The translations under genes and the position numbers were made by a program. Below, one piece after another: positions 54,500-64,000 of a stretch of DNA of 64,000 nt. The DNA comes from Sanguinoderma infundibulare (taxonomy: Eukaryota; Basidiomycota; Agaricomycetes; Polyporales; Polyporaceae): the NCBI GenBank assembly GCA_032821775.1, contig JAVLRN010000005.1, forward strand, positions 3,286,001 through 3,350,000. Reading direction: 5' to 3'. The first letter of the stretch is position 1. Each line of letters starts with the position of its first letter. The notes under the pieces are model-generated. The model did not search any database and was not told the DNA's origin. It was given only the letters and a program-made list of their open reading frames with translations.

Positions 54500-57167
54500 C
54501 TACCCGCGACGGCGGCGCTTCACAGGCAGTTCCTCCGGCTCTGACGCAGGCTCTCCACGGAGGCGACGCGAGGTCCGTGTGGGCTTCCTCACGACTCGGA
54601 GACCCGCACGCTTGGTACGCACAACTTTCGCGTGAGGCTTTGCCCGATCTCCTCTCCTCGCTTCAGCCTCCATTTCCACCGCAAGTTCATTCTCCTTCTC
54701 GTCCTCCGCGCCACCCCGTCGCTTCCGAGTCGCCCTGCCGTTCTGCACCTTCTTCATCCTCCCCCCATCGTCCTCTCCCGCGCCGCTGTCTCCCACCGCC
54801 GGTTCGATCCCCTCCCCCGCCTCGCCCCTCAATGCCATCGCATCCAGGAACTCCTCAGCAGCGACTATTAGGTCCTCAGGTGGCTCAGGTTTGACGTCCC
54901 CGACGCGGTCGTCGTCATCGTTGGCCTCGCGCCGCTCAGGCTCCGGGGCCTCCGGCCACGTGCTCAGCGCATTCCCGAAGAGCGCAACGACGGCGTCGTG
55001 GTCGTCCAACTTTGCCGCGAGCTCCTCGACGTCCGACTTCTTGACTTCCAGCTTCCGCTCAGCGGGCGGGAGCTCGTAGCGCTCCCGATCGGGCACGTTC
55101 AGCACGTAGCTCGCGTGGCACCATGACAGGTACTCCCGCAGCAGCGCGTTGAGCCTGTTGTCGGGCAGGTCAGCCCCGGGCCCGTCGTGGTCCTCTGAGA
55201 CTGCCGGTCGGGGTGGCCGGTAGAAGCGCAGCTCGTCGTGGACGTCAGGTGCGCAGAGGATTCGTCCCTGGTCCAACGCGAACCGCTTCCACATGGACGC
55301 GCTCCAGCCGCACGAGCTGCCGTAGGTGCGTTCGCAGGCGAAGAACGCGTCTCCGAAGCGCTTCGTGGCTTCTTTGGTCCGCAGGTTGCTGGGCAGGAGA
55401 CCGGTAGCGGCGTAGATGAGAATGTAGAAGAAAGACTCGAGCTCGTCTGCGACAGTGAGCACTTTCTCGGAGTACATGTATGCGATTGAAGTGAATCCCC
55501 ACGAACGCTGAAAGATTGTAATAATGCGGCGGTTAGCTGGGGAATTTGAAGGGGATCAGAGAACGATGAGTGGCTTACCCTGGCGTTCGTACGAGGACCA
55601 TCAACGGGTCTAGGGAACTCCCAGTCCATGAGCATGCCACGCCACTTGACGGTGTTTGTTGCGGTGTCGACAGTCGGGCAGATCATTATGTTGGTATAGC
55701 TGAGATCGCCATGCAAGAGACCCAGCGACTTCACCGCTGCCGCGTGCGCTAGGAAATTTCATTATCAGAAAGGGTACGTCTGATCCTATAATCGGGAAAT
55801 CTCACCTTTAAGGCAGTCATGCACCAGTGAAACCAACTGTCGACTTGACTTGAGCTCGTCCAAGTGCATGCAAACCTCCGCTGTCACGAGCCTGTAATGC
55901 GTCCGCCGCTCCGGTCGCTCCGGCACATCGAATTTGTCCGCGAGCGTCCAGAAATCCTGTGTTCGTGTGTGTTGTCCCAGTAGGTCTGCCTCGTATACCA
56001 GCGTCGGCACGTACGGAACACGAGCCCGGTTCAGCCTCCCGAGCACCTCGCCCTCCCGCTCCCCTGGAATTCCGTCGTCCGCTTGCTCCACTTGCCCCCT
56101 CCACGTGTCTTTCAAGCACACGAACTTGGCGGCATCCATGTCCCACGCGATGAAGACACGCGTGTTGCGCTCGTCCACCGTCTTCGAAGTCTCCGCAGAA
56201 GACCGGTACGCTAGAGGTGTGCCGACGAGGAACTCACGTGGAACGTCCATCCCGTCGTCCGCGCACGGCACTTGCAGCTTCCAGCGCGGGCGGTGCTGCA
56301 CAAAATCAGCGTCATCGTCGCCGGCCGGGTAGATAGCAGCCTTGAACCAGCTCCGTGCAAGCCTCGATTGTTGCCTGCCCTCTAGGTCGAACGTGACGAT
56401 CTCGGGTGGCACCGCGTCACCTTCGGACCAGGGTATGTCGGTGTAGCAGCGGTCCTGGGCAAGGCTATCCATGAACCTGTAGTCTGGCGTACCCGGCAGG
56501 ACCGGTATAGCGGTCGGGTCGAGCCCAAGCTGCTGGTCGCTGACCACGGAGAGCCGCCAGAAGAGGTCTGGGAGAGTACCGGGGTTCTTGATGAAGTTCA
56601 TCCTCCTCGAAAGGATGATCCCGGAGCGGTCGTAGCGCGCGAGTTTCAGGAAATCGCCGTCCGCGATGACGACGAAGAATGCCGTGAGGTGTTTAACGAC
56701 GAACTCGAGTTCCACCTTGGCGGTGACGTCTTCGCGAAGCTGGGGCTCATACAGACCATCGCCGAACACGAACAGTACCTGAGGCTGGGCCCATGGAGGA
56801 CGTGTGTCGTTGAGAGATTGGAAGGATGCCCATTCGATCTCGTTGTCGGAAGAGGTGCCACTCAACGATAGGGCGTGGTTTGGACTGAGCTTGAGCCGTT
56901 CGACTAACCACGTCTGATTGTCAATTGTGGTTGGACGGTTAGTTGCCATAAATGCGCATGAAGTGGAAGGAGACGGACCACGTATTTTCCAGGGGTGCGA
57001 CGTGGTGCTTTGGACGATTTTCTGACTGCTTCGCCGAAGGCTTTCTCGGTGTTGCGATTTGGTGGTGGGTTCCGTCGAAGACGGGGACCATCAACCCCGG
57101 ATGTTGGCCAGAAGGTGTTCAAGAAAACCTTGTAGTCGACACAAATCGAGTTGCTCCGTTGAGGCAT
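54500..57167 (-). CDS. FunK1-type fungal protein kinase, copy 3
   Basis: Exons 57167-56982, 56913-55806, 55748-55579, 55507-54500 (823 aa). Same plan as copies 1 and 2. Visible: YKVFLNTFWPTSG, TWLVERLKLSPNHALSL across intron 1, DQQLGLDPTAIPVLPGTPDY, REFLVGTPLAY, FVCLKDTWRGQ, PYVPTLVYEADL, HGDLSYTNIMI (about residue 444, formed by intron 2), GMLMDWEFPR in place of DFG, and ADELESFFYILIYAATGLLP. The tail RTSRRLRGEPA with KRRRRG is the counterpart of the tails of the other copies. It lies beside WPGY2 rather than an F-box gene. Confidence 0.87.
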
Positions 57168-58289
57168 CGAAAGAAAGAGGAAGATGTGAATCGGAGGTCA
57201 GACACTGGTGGTGGTTGGTTGCAAGTAGAGACTGCGACCCCGCAGGCCGTTGCGCGCCAACGTGACGGCGTTTGGCGGGCGGCTCTTGTTAAGCGGGCTC
57301 TATTGAGTGGACAATAGCGGGACTGTTTCGCCTACGAACTGAAGGACAACAATGACGTTTTCTGTATAGTTCGTCGTTATCAATATCTACCGGGGAAAAA
57401 TGGTGTCTCCTACAGACATGGGCAAGTTGGTAATAACATACAGCAGTCGAGGCATTCAAGCACGATTTGAAATCGCGGCTCCCCAGATGTACCTCCTGGG
57501 GTGAGGAAGTGGCACCGGCCAGTCGAGACAGAGCCATTCCAGGGGTGTTAAGAGCGAGTGAAAAGGCCATCGGACGATAATCTGGACCAAACGCCCTGAT
57601 TATGAGCCAAAGGTTGCCAGACCCCGTGTGAAGGACTCACTGACTGGGTTTATATCGTCTTTGAGTGGTTTCAAAGGATGGCCTGGGGGTCGGTGACAAT
57701 GCTCGTCTCAGGGTACGCAAGTTCCACGTCGGATGGATGCTGTGCGCGGCATCGGAGGATATCCAAAGATGGACACCGACGTGTCGCCGGTCGGGCTGCC
57801 GGATCAGATTGCATCGGGCCAGTGGCCTTTGCCAGTCGCGCTCGCAGCACAACGGATTTCTTCTCGCATCCCCCTTGCATCCCGCGACTCCTGGTACCAG
57901 ATAACCTCGCCTATCTCGACTGAACCCGATATTCGAACACAAATTCACTATTCAGGGCCCAGAGTCCTTGCTCAAACTACCACAGGCGTAAAATCACTGC
58001 AGAAACTCGCCGCGAGTGCTTGTGGTGCTAAGCAATCGTCGAGTTGCTACTCGCCAAGGTAATGCTATACGCACGGGCATCTTGAGACCCCCACCTCCCT
58101 GTTTCACCTCTACTGGATTCTGACTCACGCATGGCCTCTGCTTATGCTCTCACTGGCACGGGTAGCTCGCCCATGGCTGTCCACTAACGGCTCGTGCGCA
58201 GACCGCCGTTTCGAACGGCAAGGCATGTCCAACGCGCTCTCTTCCTCCCCCTATGCCAGCGGTTTGGGTGCATCTGATCCCTCCCTCTT
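57168..58289. other. Intergenic, nothing identified
   Basis: About 1.1 kb between FunK1 copy 3 and the cerato-platanin pseudogene. Part of 58190-58290 may be decayed 5' sequence of that pseudogene. Confidence 0.4.
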
Positions 58290-58536
58290 TCCTCTAATCG
58301 AACCACTTCCCGTACATCGGCGGCGCAGGCATCATCCCCGGCTGGAACAGCGACCAGTGCGGGACGTGCTGGCAGCTCACCTACGGCGCCAAGTCCATCA
58401 CTGTACTCGCCGTCGACCACGTCGACCCGGGCACGTGGAACATCGCGCTCGCGGCACTGAATGACCTCACGGTGGCCAGGCGGAGCAGCTTGGGCGCATC
58501 GATGCCGTCGTGACCCCCGGCTCTTGCGGTTTGTGA
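58290..58536 (+). pseudogene. Frameshifted cerato-platanin fragment
   Basis: Encodes the family segments FPYIGGAGIIPGWNSDQCGT, CWQLTYGAKSITVLAVDHVD and WNIALAALNDLT. Then a single missing base near 58470 throws off the last 20 codons, whose remains (ending in a Cys-Gly-Leu-stop, 58525-58536) are in another frame. Signal peptide and N-terminal strand are not recognisable. A dead copy. Confidence 0.75.
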
Positions 58537-58778
58537 ACGGTATGTTTGGTCAAGTGCGTGCGCGGGGTGGGGTATCGGGTATTGACGGTGCTTATCGCAG
58601 GCTTTGGGATTCTATACACCGTGACGCGCGTGCAGACTCAGTTTCATGGACTTCATCACTCATCGGACTTCGGATGTATCTTGGGTTTACTGGATGGTCA
58701 ATCGATGTATCACGGCGCATGCGTACTTCTTGAGCACCCCCTCACGGAGGACTAGGCAGAGGAGGTCTTTCCCGGGGA

Positions 58779-58865
58779 GAGGCTGACGTTCCAAAACGGA
58801 CAGCGCGCCTCGGCAATGAGATGCGCGAGGATTTGAGAGCATGCAAGTTTGAAAACGTCAGCCTC
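58779..58865. mobile_element. 87-bp MITE-like element, copy 2
   Basis: Starts gaggctgacg and ends cgtcagcctc like copy 1. Internal sequence is clearly related on the opposite strand. Confidence 0.5.
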
Positions 58866-58896
58866 ACGACGTCTGACATCACCGTTTTGAAGGTCC

Positions 58897-58980
58897 TCAG
58901 GAATGCGAAACGCCATCAATAAGTGCAACTATAGAGAGGAATGCAAACACCACCTTGCAGTATTTATCGACCTTGATCTT
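58897..58980 (-). pseudogene. Relic of an F-box N-terminal segment, second arm
   Basis: Minus-strand frame KIKVDKYCKVVFAFLSIVAL, IDGVSHS, stop: a decayed version of AKVDEYRKFALALLSIHN, equivalent to 40708-40806. Confidence 0.55.
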
Positions 58981-59173
58981 GGTTCATGCTTGGACGTCGG
59001 AGAAGCCCGGAGAAAACGATCTTGGGACCGATTGACCGCAGTGTCCGCGTATGATCGCGACCATGGCTTGGACCAGTTCTTATTGCAATAAGATCTATAC
59101 TCGAGGAATCCCAGACCATCAAAACATACAGTAGCGTGATGGAACGAAAACTACGACTCGGAGAGACGGTCCA

Positions 59174-60964
59174 TCACCTACTACACAGGACGTCCAGACT
59201 CGACTCGCATTCGCGTCCTTCGAACGTCAACGTGACTGGGCCAGATACAACTTCTCGCAAACCGTCCAGAATAGAAACATGATTAGGAAAAAGAATGCTG
59301 GGATCGCTCTCGATGGCCGTATCCGACTCTTCGCCGTCTCCGGCTTGACCACCATCCATCGGAGAGCGAAGCTCGGCCTCCGGGTTCTGGCACTGGACCA
59401 CAAGCTCCAAGGAAGCGAGTCGACTTCCGCGGCATGCGCGTAGAGCGAGGATGTCCTGGAGGACGGAACATTTTTCTCGGAATTGTGTATCGAGGCCAAC
59501 GGAATCGGCGGATTCGCCTGGCTGTCCCGAGGAACCCTGCTCGAACGAGAAAACAACTCGGAGGTGGGCGAGAGAGGGGCAGACCACCTCGGCAGGCCAC
59601 CCCACATCGATATCGCTCGGCTGCAAGTTGCGCAGCGTGTCCTCCACAGTTTTGCCGCCCACAGCGAAGTGCTCGAGATGTGGGAACGCGCGGAAGTCGA
59701 TGGGAAGGACGACCGTGTCGGTGGACAGCACCAGATGCGTGATGCGAGCGTGGTCGCGGAAAATGTCGACCAGGCCGACCGGGGTAATGCGAAGGAAATC
59801 GGCGCGGAGACGTTCAAAATCGCCTACGTAGCACTGGACCGTGAGGGTACAGAGAGGATCGCGAATTGTTTGCCGGCACGACGACGGTTGCGAAATGCGC
59901 AAGCAGTCGACGGCGCCCACGATGGCGGCGAGATTCCATTTCGGGAGGGCCTCGTCGAGTGTGCGCTTTGGATAATCATGTAACGACGAATCCACGATAT
60001 TGACGTGAGTGGAGGGTGGAAAGGAAAGGCAGAGGAGAAGCGGGTAGATATGGATAACACTCTGGTTAATGTGCAAGAAACTCAGAGAAGGGAATGACAG
60101 ACGGAGGGTCGGCTTCGTTTCCAAGAACGACTGTCCGAATTCCAGACTCTCCAGATTGCGGTACCGCTCCAATTCCGATACCCATGTATGCGTCTTCGTC
60201 CATGGTGGATCCCAGCGCGTTTTCCGCGAACTGTCCCACCATTGCAGCTTCAAGTGCTTCAGCGACGGGATGACGATGTACTCGAGCAGGGTGTATGGAC
60301 AAGTGAGTCGAGAGAGCAAGGGCAGGAGCACAACGGACAGCACAGGCAGCCCGTTCCACGGATTGCCTGCATAATACCAAGCTCTCCCCTTTCTGATCGC
60401 CTCCTCTTTGGTGACGTTAACCTCGATCGTCAGTGCCGCAAGGTTCGGCATTCCAGCGCAAAGGGCTGGCCACAGCTGGCGGCGAAGATTATCTTCATCG
60501 ACAGCCGCGTGCAGCGACGAGAGGTGGTCGAAGTGAGGGACGAGGGATTCAAAGCCCAGTGTCGCACAGCAAAAAGGGGAAAGAGGATGGAGCGGAGACC
60601 CGGGGAGGAATTGAATGGTGAACGGCAGCTCCTGGTGAAACTCTGATATCGCTACGGTGCTCGCCCAGAATCTGTCGAGGAGGATCGAGCGCCATAACTT
60701 GCAGACGTGGAGAAGACGCAAGTTTGAACGATCATAGGGTGGCCCCAAGATCTGCTCGAGAATCTCGGTGGGAAGACAGTGGATGGGGGCGACGGTGTTG
60801 TGGATGGAGAGGAGTGCAAGAGCGAACTTGCGATATTCATCGACCTTGGCTCTCGTCCATGCTTGGATGTCTGTGATGGCGGAGAAATTGGCGAGACTTT
60901 GTCGATCTGCGATCGGAAGACATCCTGCGACTTTCGGAAAGGGTACCCTGAGCCAGATGTCCAT
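59174..60964 (-). CDS. F-box/LRR-like protein, clade B copy 2 (intact)
   Basis: Single exon, 596 aa from the MDIW start at 60964, which matches the paralogue at 38654; a Met 13 codons upstream (61003) is possible. DIQAWTRAKVDEYRKFALAL and LLSIHNTVAPIHCLPTEILE form the N-terminal helix and F-box-like region, then LHVCKLWRSILLDRFWAS. The LRR-like body includes LPLLSRLTCPYTLLEYIVIP, SLKHLKLQWWDSSRKTRWDP and RITHLVLSTDTVVLPIDFRA. End block SILDGLREVVSGPVTLTFEG. No acidic spacer of the clade A kind. Likely a substrate adaptor of SCF ligases; substrate unknown. Confidence 0.85.
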   Translation of the reverse strand: MDIWLRVPFPKVAGCLPIADRQSLANFSAITDIQAWTRAKVDEYRKFALALLSIHNTVAPIHCLPTEILEQILGPPYDRSNLRLLHVCKLWRSILLDRFWASTVAISEFHQELPFTIQFLPGSPLHPLSPFCCATLGFESLVPHFDHLSSLHAAVDEDNLRRQLWPALCAGMPNLAALTIEVNVTKEEAIRKGRAWYYAGNPWNGLPVLSVVLLPLLSRLTCPYTLLEYIVIPSLKHLKLQWWDSSRKTRWDPPWTKTHTWVSELERYRNLESLEFGQSFLETKPTLRLSFPSLSFLHINQSVIHIYPLLLCLSFPPSTHVNIVDSSLHDYPKRTLDEALPKWNLAAIVGAVDCLRISQPSSCRQTIRDPLCTLTVQCYVGDFERLRADFLRITPVGLVDIFRDHARITHLVLSTDTVVLPIDFRAFPHLEHFAVGGKTVEDTLRNLQPSDIDVGWPAEVVCPSLAHLRVVFSFEQGSSGQPGESADSVGLDTQFREKCSVLQDILALRACRGSRLASLELVVQCQNPEAELRSPMDGGQAGDGEESDTAIESDPSILFPNHVSILDGLREVVSGPVTLTFEGRECESSLDVLCSR

Positions 60965-61313
60965 GGCTGTGGTCTGAACGACATGGGGTAGAACAATCAG
61001 CAACAGAAGAGAATTCCCAGTGTATGCGACCGTTACTCACGATGATCTCGTCAGTAAAGCTGGAATACAAGATAGCAACCGCCCGGAGAGCCAAGCGTAG
61101 GTTCGTCGACGCGAGACCAGCGGCGTCTATTTCCTTATTTCGGCGATCGCCGTCGCATCCTATGTAATGGCGTCACACAGAGACACTGACAGCACACGTT
61201 GACACCCACTGGTCGTCTCTGGTGAGCACCGATATCCCTACTCCATAAAAATTGCACTTCACCTGATGCATTTCAATCCTTCCCGCAATGTGACGCAGAC
61301 CACACTGGCAGCA

Positions 61314-62575
61314 ATGGACACCTGGCTCAAATTCTCCCTCCCACAAGTCGCAGGATGTCTTCCAGCCGCGGATCTCCAAGCCTCGCCGGTTTCTCCGCCA
61401 CTGCCTATATTCGAGCTTGGATTAGAGCCAAGGTGGGTGAATATCACAAGTCCATCATCGCCCTCCTCTCCATCCACGACATCGTCACACCCATCAACCG
61501 TCTTCCCACTGAGATTCTCGAGCAGACCTTGGGGTCACGCTAGGATCGTACAAACCTGCCTCTTCTGCACGTCTGCAAGCTGTGGCGCTCGATACCTCCT
61601 CGACAACGTGGTGGGGCCTGCGGCAGCGAGATCAGAGTTCCACCAGGAGATCGAGCTCCCTCCGGTGAGCAACGAGCTGCCGTTCACCGTCACTTTTTCA
61701 CCCCGGGTCTTCCGCACGGGCGTCGATCAAGACAATCTTCTCCGCCATCTCTGGCCAGCACTCCGCTCTAGAATGATGCTGAACCTCGCGGCTCTGATGA
61801 TCGAAGTCAAAGTTACGCACAAAGAAAGAACACTGTCCAAGGCCTGGTATCGTGGTGACAATCCGTGACGAGGCCCGCTCGCCCGCCTGCCCGTCGGTCA
61901 TCTCCCCTCGCTCACACAGCTCACTTGTCCCCATAACCTACTCAAGTACATCGCCATCCCCGGGCTGCTGAAACACTTAAAGCTGCAGTGGTGGCACGTC
62001 ACGGAGAGCACATTCCCATCCACCATCGGCGCGCACGCCTATGATTCAACAAGAAATGAAGCAGTACCGCGATCTGGAGAGTTTGGAAATCGGATTTTCG
62101 TGGTTAAAGCGCTCGTCGAGCTGGGTCACTCAAGACCTGGCGTTCCCCATTATCTGCGCATCGAGACCGGAGCAGCCTACCGGGCTGCTCTGCCCCTCCG
62201 TCGCCCATCTCCGAGTCGTCTTCGCATTCGAGCCTGGTCCCTCGTAACAGCGAGATGGAGCCGCGGGTTCTGTCGACGTCGACACTTCCGACAGATGTGC
62301 TCCATGCTTCTGCAGGTCCTCGATGAACGCGCATCCTGGGCAAGTCGACTCGCATCCTTGGAGATTCAACGTTGGGGCCAGTGGTGGTGCTCGGAGGTAC
62401 TAGTAGAGCGTCCCTCTCCGCTGGACGCTGGCTCTGCTGGAGACAACGAAGACTTGGATATGGCCATTAACCACCGATAATAATGATCTTGGCGTACTGT
62501 TTTCAGGTCAGACTTCTATTCTGAAGGGTTTGCGAGAACTTGTATCTGGTCCGGTCACATTGAAGAAAGTTCAAC
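61314..62575 (+). pseudogene. F-box/LRR-like gene, clade B copy 3, decayed
   Basis: Begins MDTWLKFSLPQVAGCLP like the other clade B copies and retains recognisable pieces in changing frames: LLSIHDIVTPINRLPTEILE, NELPFTVTFSP, LWPALRSRM-type segment, LCPSVAHLRVVFAFE, and finally SILKGLRELVSGPVTLK near 62515-62575. Multiple frameshifts, stops and internal deletions. It is divergent from the intact copy, 350 bp away. Confidence 0.75.
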
Positions 62576-63000
62576 GGCCTTGGAGCCACGCCAAGTTCTG
62601 ACGATGTAGGCTAACCTCGTCGTCTCCGGTTCTGTTGTAGGCTTGATGCTTCCAGGTTGACACGATTACAGTAAAGGAACCTTGCCAGCAATTGTACATT
62701 AGTCTCCGGCCCCGAGCCGCGGATTGTCCGAAATGGATCTCACATTCCTCTGAATCGACGGCCAGAGCGAGACGCGCACGGACTGGACGATATGCGCGGT
62801 CGTGTGCAGGATCCGCGAACGTCACGGGGCCGGCGAAGACATGACGCGTTCGCCTTGCATGCTGGCGAGCTGAGGATTACCAATCCACACCGGCACACAG
62901 CCTCTAAGCCAAGCACGTTTGCCACACTCATTCCCTCCGGTCATTCATCACCAGCAGATTGCAGCGCCTCAAACTTGACGAGGGCCACATAGCGGGCACG
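62576..63000. other. Intergenic, promoter of the glyoxalase-like gene
   Basis: This is 425 bp. A minus-strand frame (62571-62825, MTFADPAHDRAYRPVRARLA) may be a gene scrap but is not assigned. Confidence 0.35.
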
Positions 63001-64000
63001 ATGACTAGCCCGTCCACGAAAATTCTCGACCACATCGTGCACCTCACGCCGCCAGGCACGCTTCAGGACAGCGTGAACGCGTTCCAGGACTTGGGATTCA
63101 CGTCTGTTTCATTTCGCTAGCCTATATGCTGCACGCCAACGAACCTAACGAATTTGTGGCAGCGTGTCCCCAGGCGGAACGCATACGGGCGGGAAGACGG
63201 CGAATGCCCTTGTGCTCTTTGAGGACGGCACGTACCTCGAGCTCCTCCACTTCACCTCCCCGCCGTCCGACGACGACCCTCACCCATGGGCGCACAAGCG
63301 GGCGGGGTGGATCGACTTCGCGTTCCTCGGGAACGACGGGACGCCCTCGATCGCGGAGACCATCAATGCACGCGCGGAGGCGGAGGGGAGCGGGGTGCGC
63401 TTCGCGCACGAGGTGCCCGGCGGGCGGACGCGCGAGGACGGCAGGGTGCTCCAGTGGCTCATCAGCGGACCGCCGGACGACGCGCGCGGGAGGCTGCCGT
63501 TCTTCTGCGGGGACGTGACCCCGCGGGACTGGCGGGTAAGCCTAAGCTCCGGTCCTCGTTCGAGTGGCCCGGCCGTGCACGCTCACTCACACTGTCCCCG
63601 TCGTCGTCGTTCTCAGGTCCCGCTAGAGCCCCGCTCGCACGTCCGCCACCAGAATACCGCGCGCGGCGTCGCACACGTGAAGCTCCTCGTGCGGCGGGAG
63701 GACCTTGAGGCGTCGACGAAGGAGCTCACGTCCGTCCTCGGGACCTCCCCGTTCTCCTCGAGTCCGGTGGAGGTCGCGTGGCGCCTGGACGTGCAGCCGT
63801 CGCCCGTCGTCCCGCCCTCCGCGATCCCTGTGCTGCGGCTGCGTGCGGCGGAGGACGACGAAGAGAGGGAGTACGTGCGGACGCACGGGGCCAGTATATA
63901 TGAGGTCGCATTCGTCGTGGCCGACCCAGGTCAGCACTCGGGGAGGACGCAGACGCCGTACGGGAGGGTGGTGTGGGTCGGTGCGGATAGTGCGCTTGAT
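63001..64000 (+). CDS. Glyoxalase-like domain protein, 3' partial
   Basis: Exons 63001-63101, 63163-63535, 63617 to the window edge (open). The N-terminus MTSPSTKILDHIVHLTPPGT, then FTVSPGGTHTGGKTANALVL across intron 1, TYLELLHFTSPPSDDDPHPW, RAGWIDFAFLGNDGT, LQWLISGPPDD and LPFFCGDVTPRDWR, match fungal Glyoxalase_3-type proteins (vicinal oxygen chelate fold, often uncharacterised). Exon 3 continues VPLEPRSHVRHQNTARGVAH and runs off the window. Metal-binding His in DHIVH and Glu in YLELLHF are as expected for the fold. Substrate unknown. Confidence 0.85.

Larger units (their letters stand above)
58779..60964 (-). repeat. Inverted duplicon, right arm
   Basis: Opposite-orientation partner of 38654-40930, with the same order of F-box gene, 3' flank, F-box relic and 90-bp element. 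Confidence 0.8.

Noticed and set aside
54803..54815. ggttcgatcccct resembling a tRNA B box
   Set aside because: No matching A box or cloverleaf; lies inside FunK1 coding sequence.
54577..54894. Pro/Ser-rich frame antisense to FunK1 copy 3
   Set aside because: Shadow of the Lys/Glu-rich linker on the opposite strand.
58461..58755. Open frames after the cerato-platanin pseudogene
   Set aside because: Start in the frameshifted 3' part of the pseudogene; not independent genes.
62571..62825. Minus-strand frame before the glyoxalase-like gene
   Set aside because: Some protein-like composition but no family recognised and no splice context; left unassigned.

Overview
This window is nuclear DNA from a filamentous basidiomycete, most likely a wood-decay Agaricomycete close to the polypores. 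The reasons are GC-rich coding sequence, many 45-75 nt GT-AG introns, a polysaccharide lyase 14 enzyme, cerato-platanins, a hydrophobic-surface-binding-type secreted protein, a DUF6593-like protein, and expanded F-box and FunK1 kinase families. No plasmid, phage, CRISPR, rRNA or recognisable tRNA features were seen. Exon coordinates were built by hand from splice signals and family knowledge. For each fully spliced model that is complete in the window, the exon lengths sum to a whole number of codons.

Region 1 (1-20 kb) is mostly conserved housekeeping and metabolic genes: a 5'-partial membrane protein, a class I histone deacetylase (HOS2/HDAC3 type), the GPI-lipid-remodelling protein PER1, a MYND zinc-finger protein, a DUF6593-like protein, PRPP synthetase, glutamate 5-kinase (PRO1), a DOPA 4,5-dioxygenase-type enzyme with a 5-nt microexon, a PL14-type secreted enzyme and a Ser/Thr kinase. 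A decayed CCDC124/Oxs1 gene fragment lies at the left edge.

Region 2 (21-41.5 kb) is accessory and fast-evolving. F-box/LRR-like genes on the plus strand alternate with FunK1 kinases on the minus strand, interspersed with small secreted proteins (HsbA-type, a 145-aa unknown, cerato-platanins). Several copies are broken.

Region 3 (42-54 kb) has a 16-exon oligopeptide transporter, ALG2, a REV1 5' fragment, and two paralogous unnamed proteins sharing a 'WPGY' C-terminal domain and intron positions.

Region 4 (54-64 kb) returns to the FunK1/F-box/cerato-platanin theme: a third FunK1, a frameshifted cerato-platanin, an intact F-box gene, an F-box relic, and a 3'-partial glyoxalase-like gene.

The main structural result is an inverted duplication of about 2.2 kb (38654-40930 versus 58779-60964). 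It contains an F-box gene, a degenerate F-box N-terminal relic and a 90-bp terminal-inverted-repeat element. One arm carries a disrupted gene and the other an intact one, and a central tract is almost identical, which suggests recent gene conversion. Together with the clustered FunK1, F-box and cerato-platanin copies, this looks like a local birth-and-death cluster of recognition and effector-type genes. It is not a single metabolic pathway.
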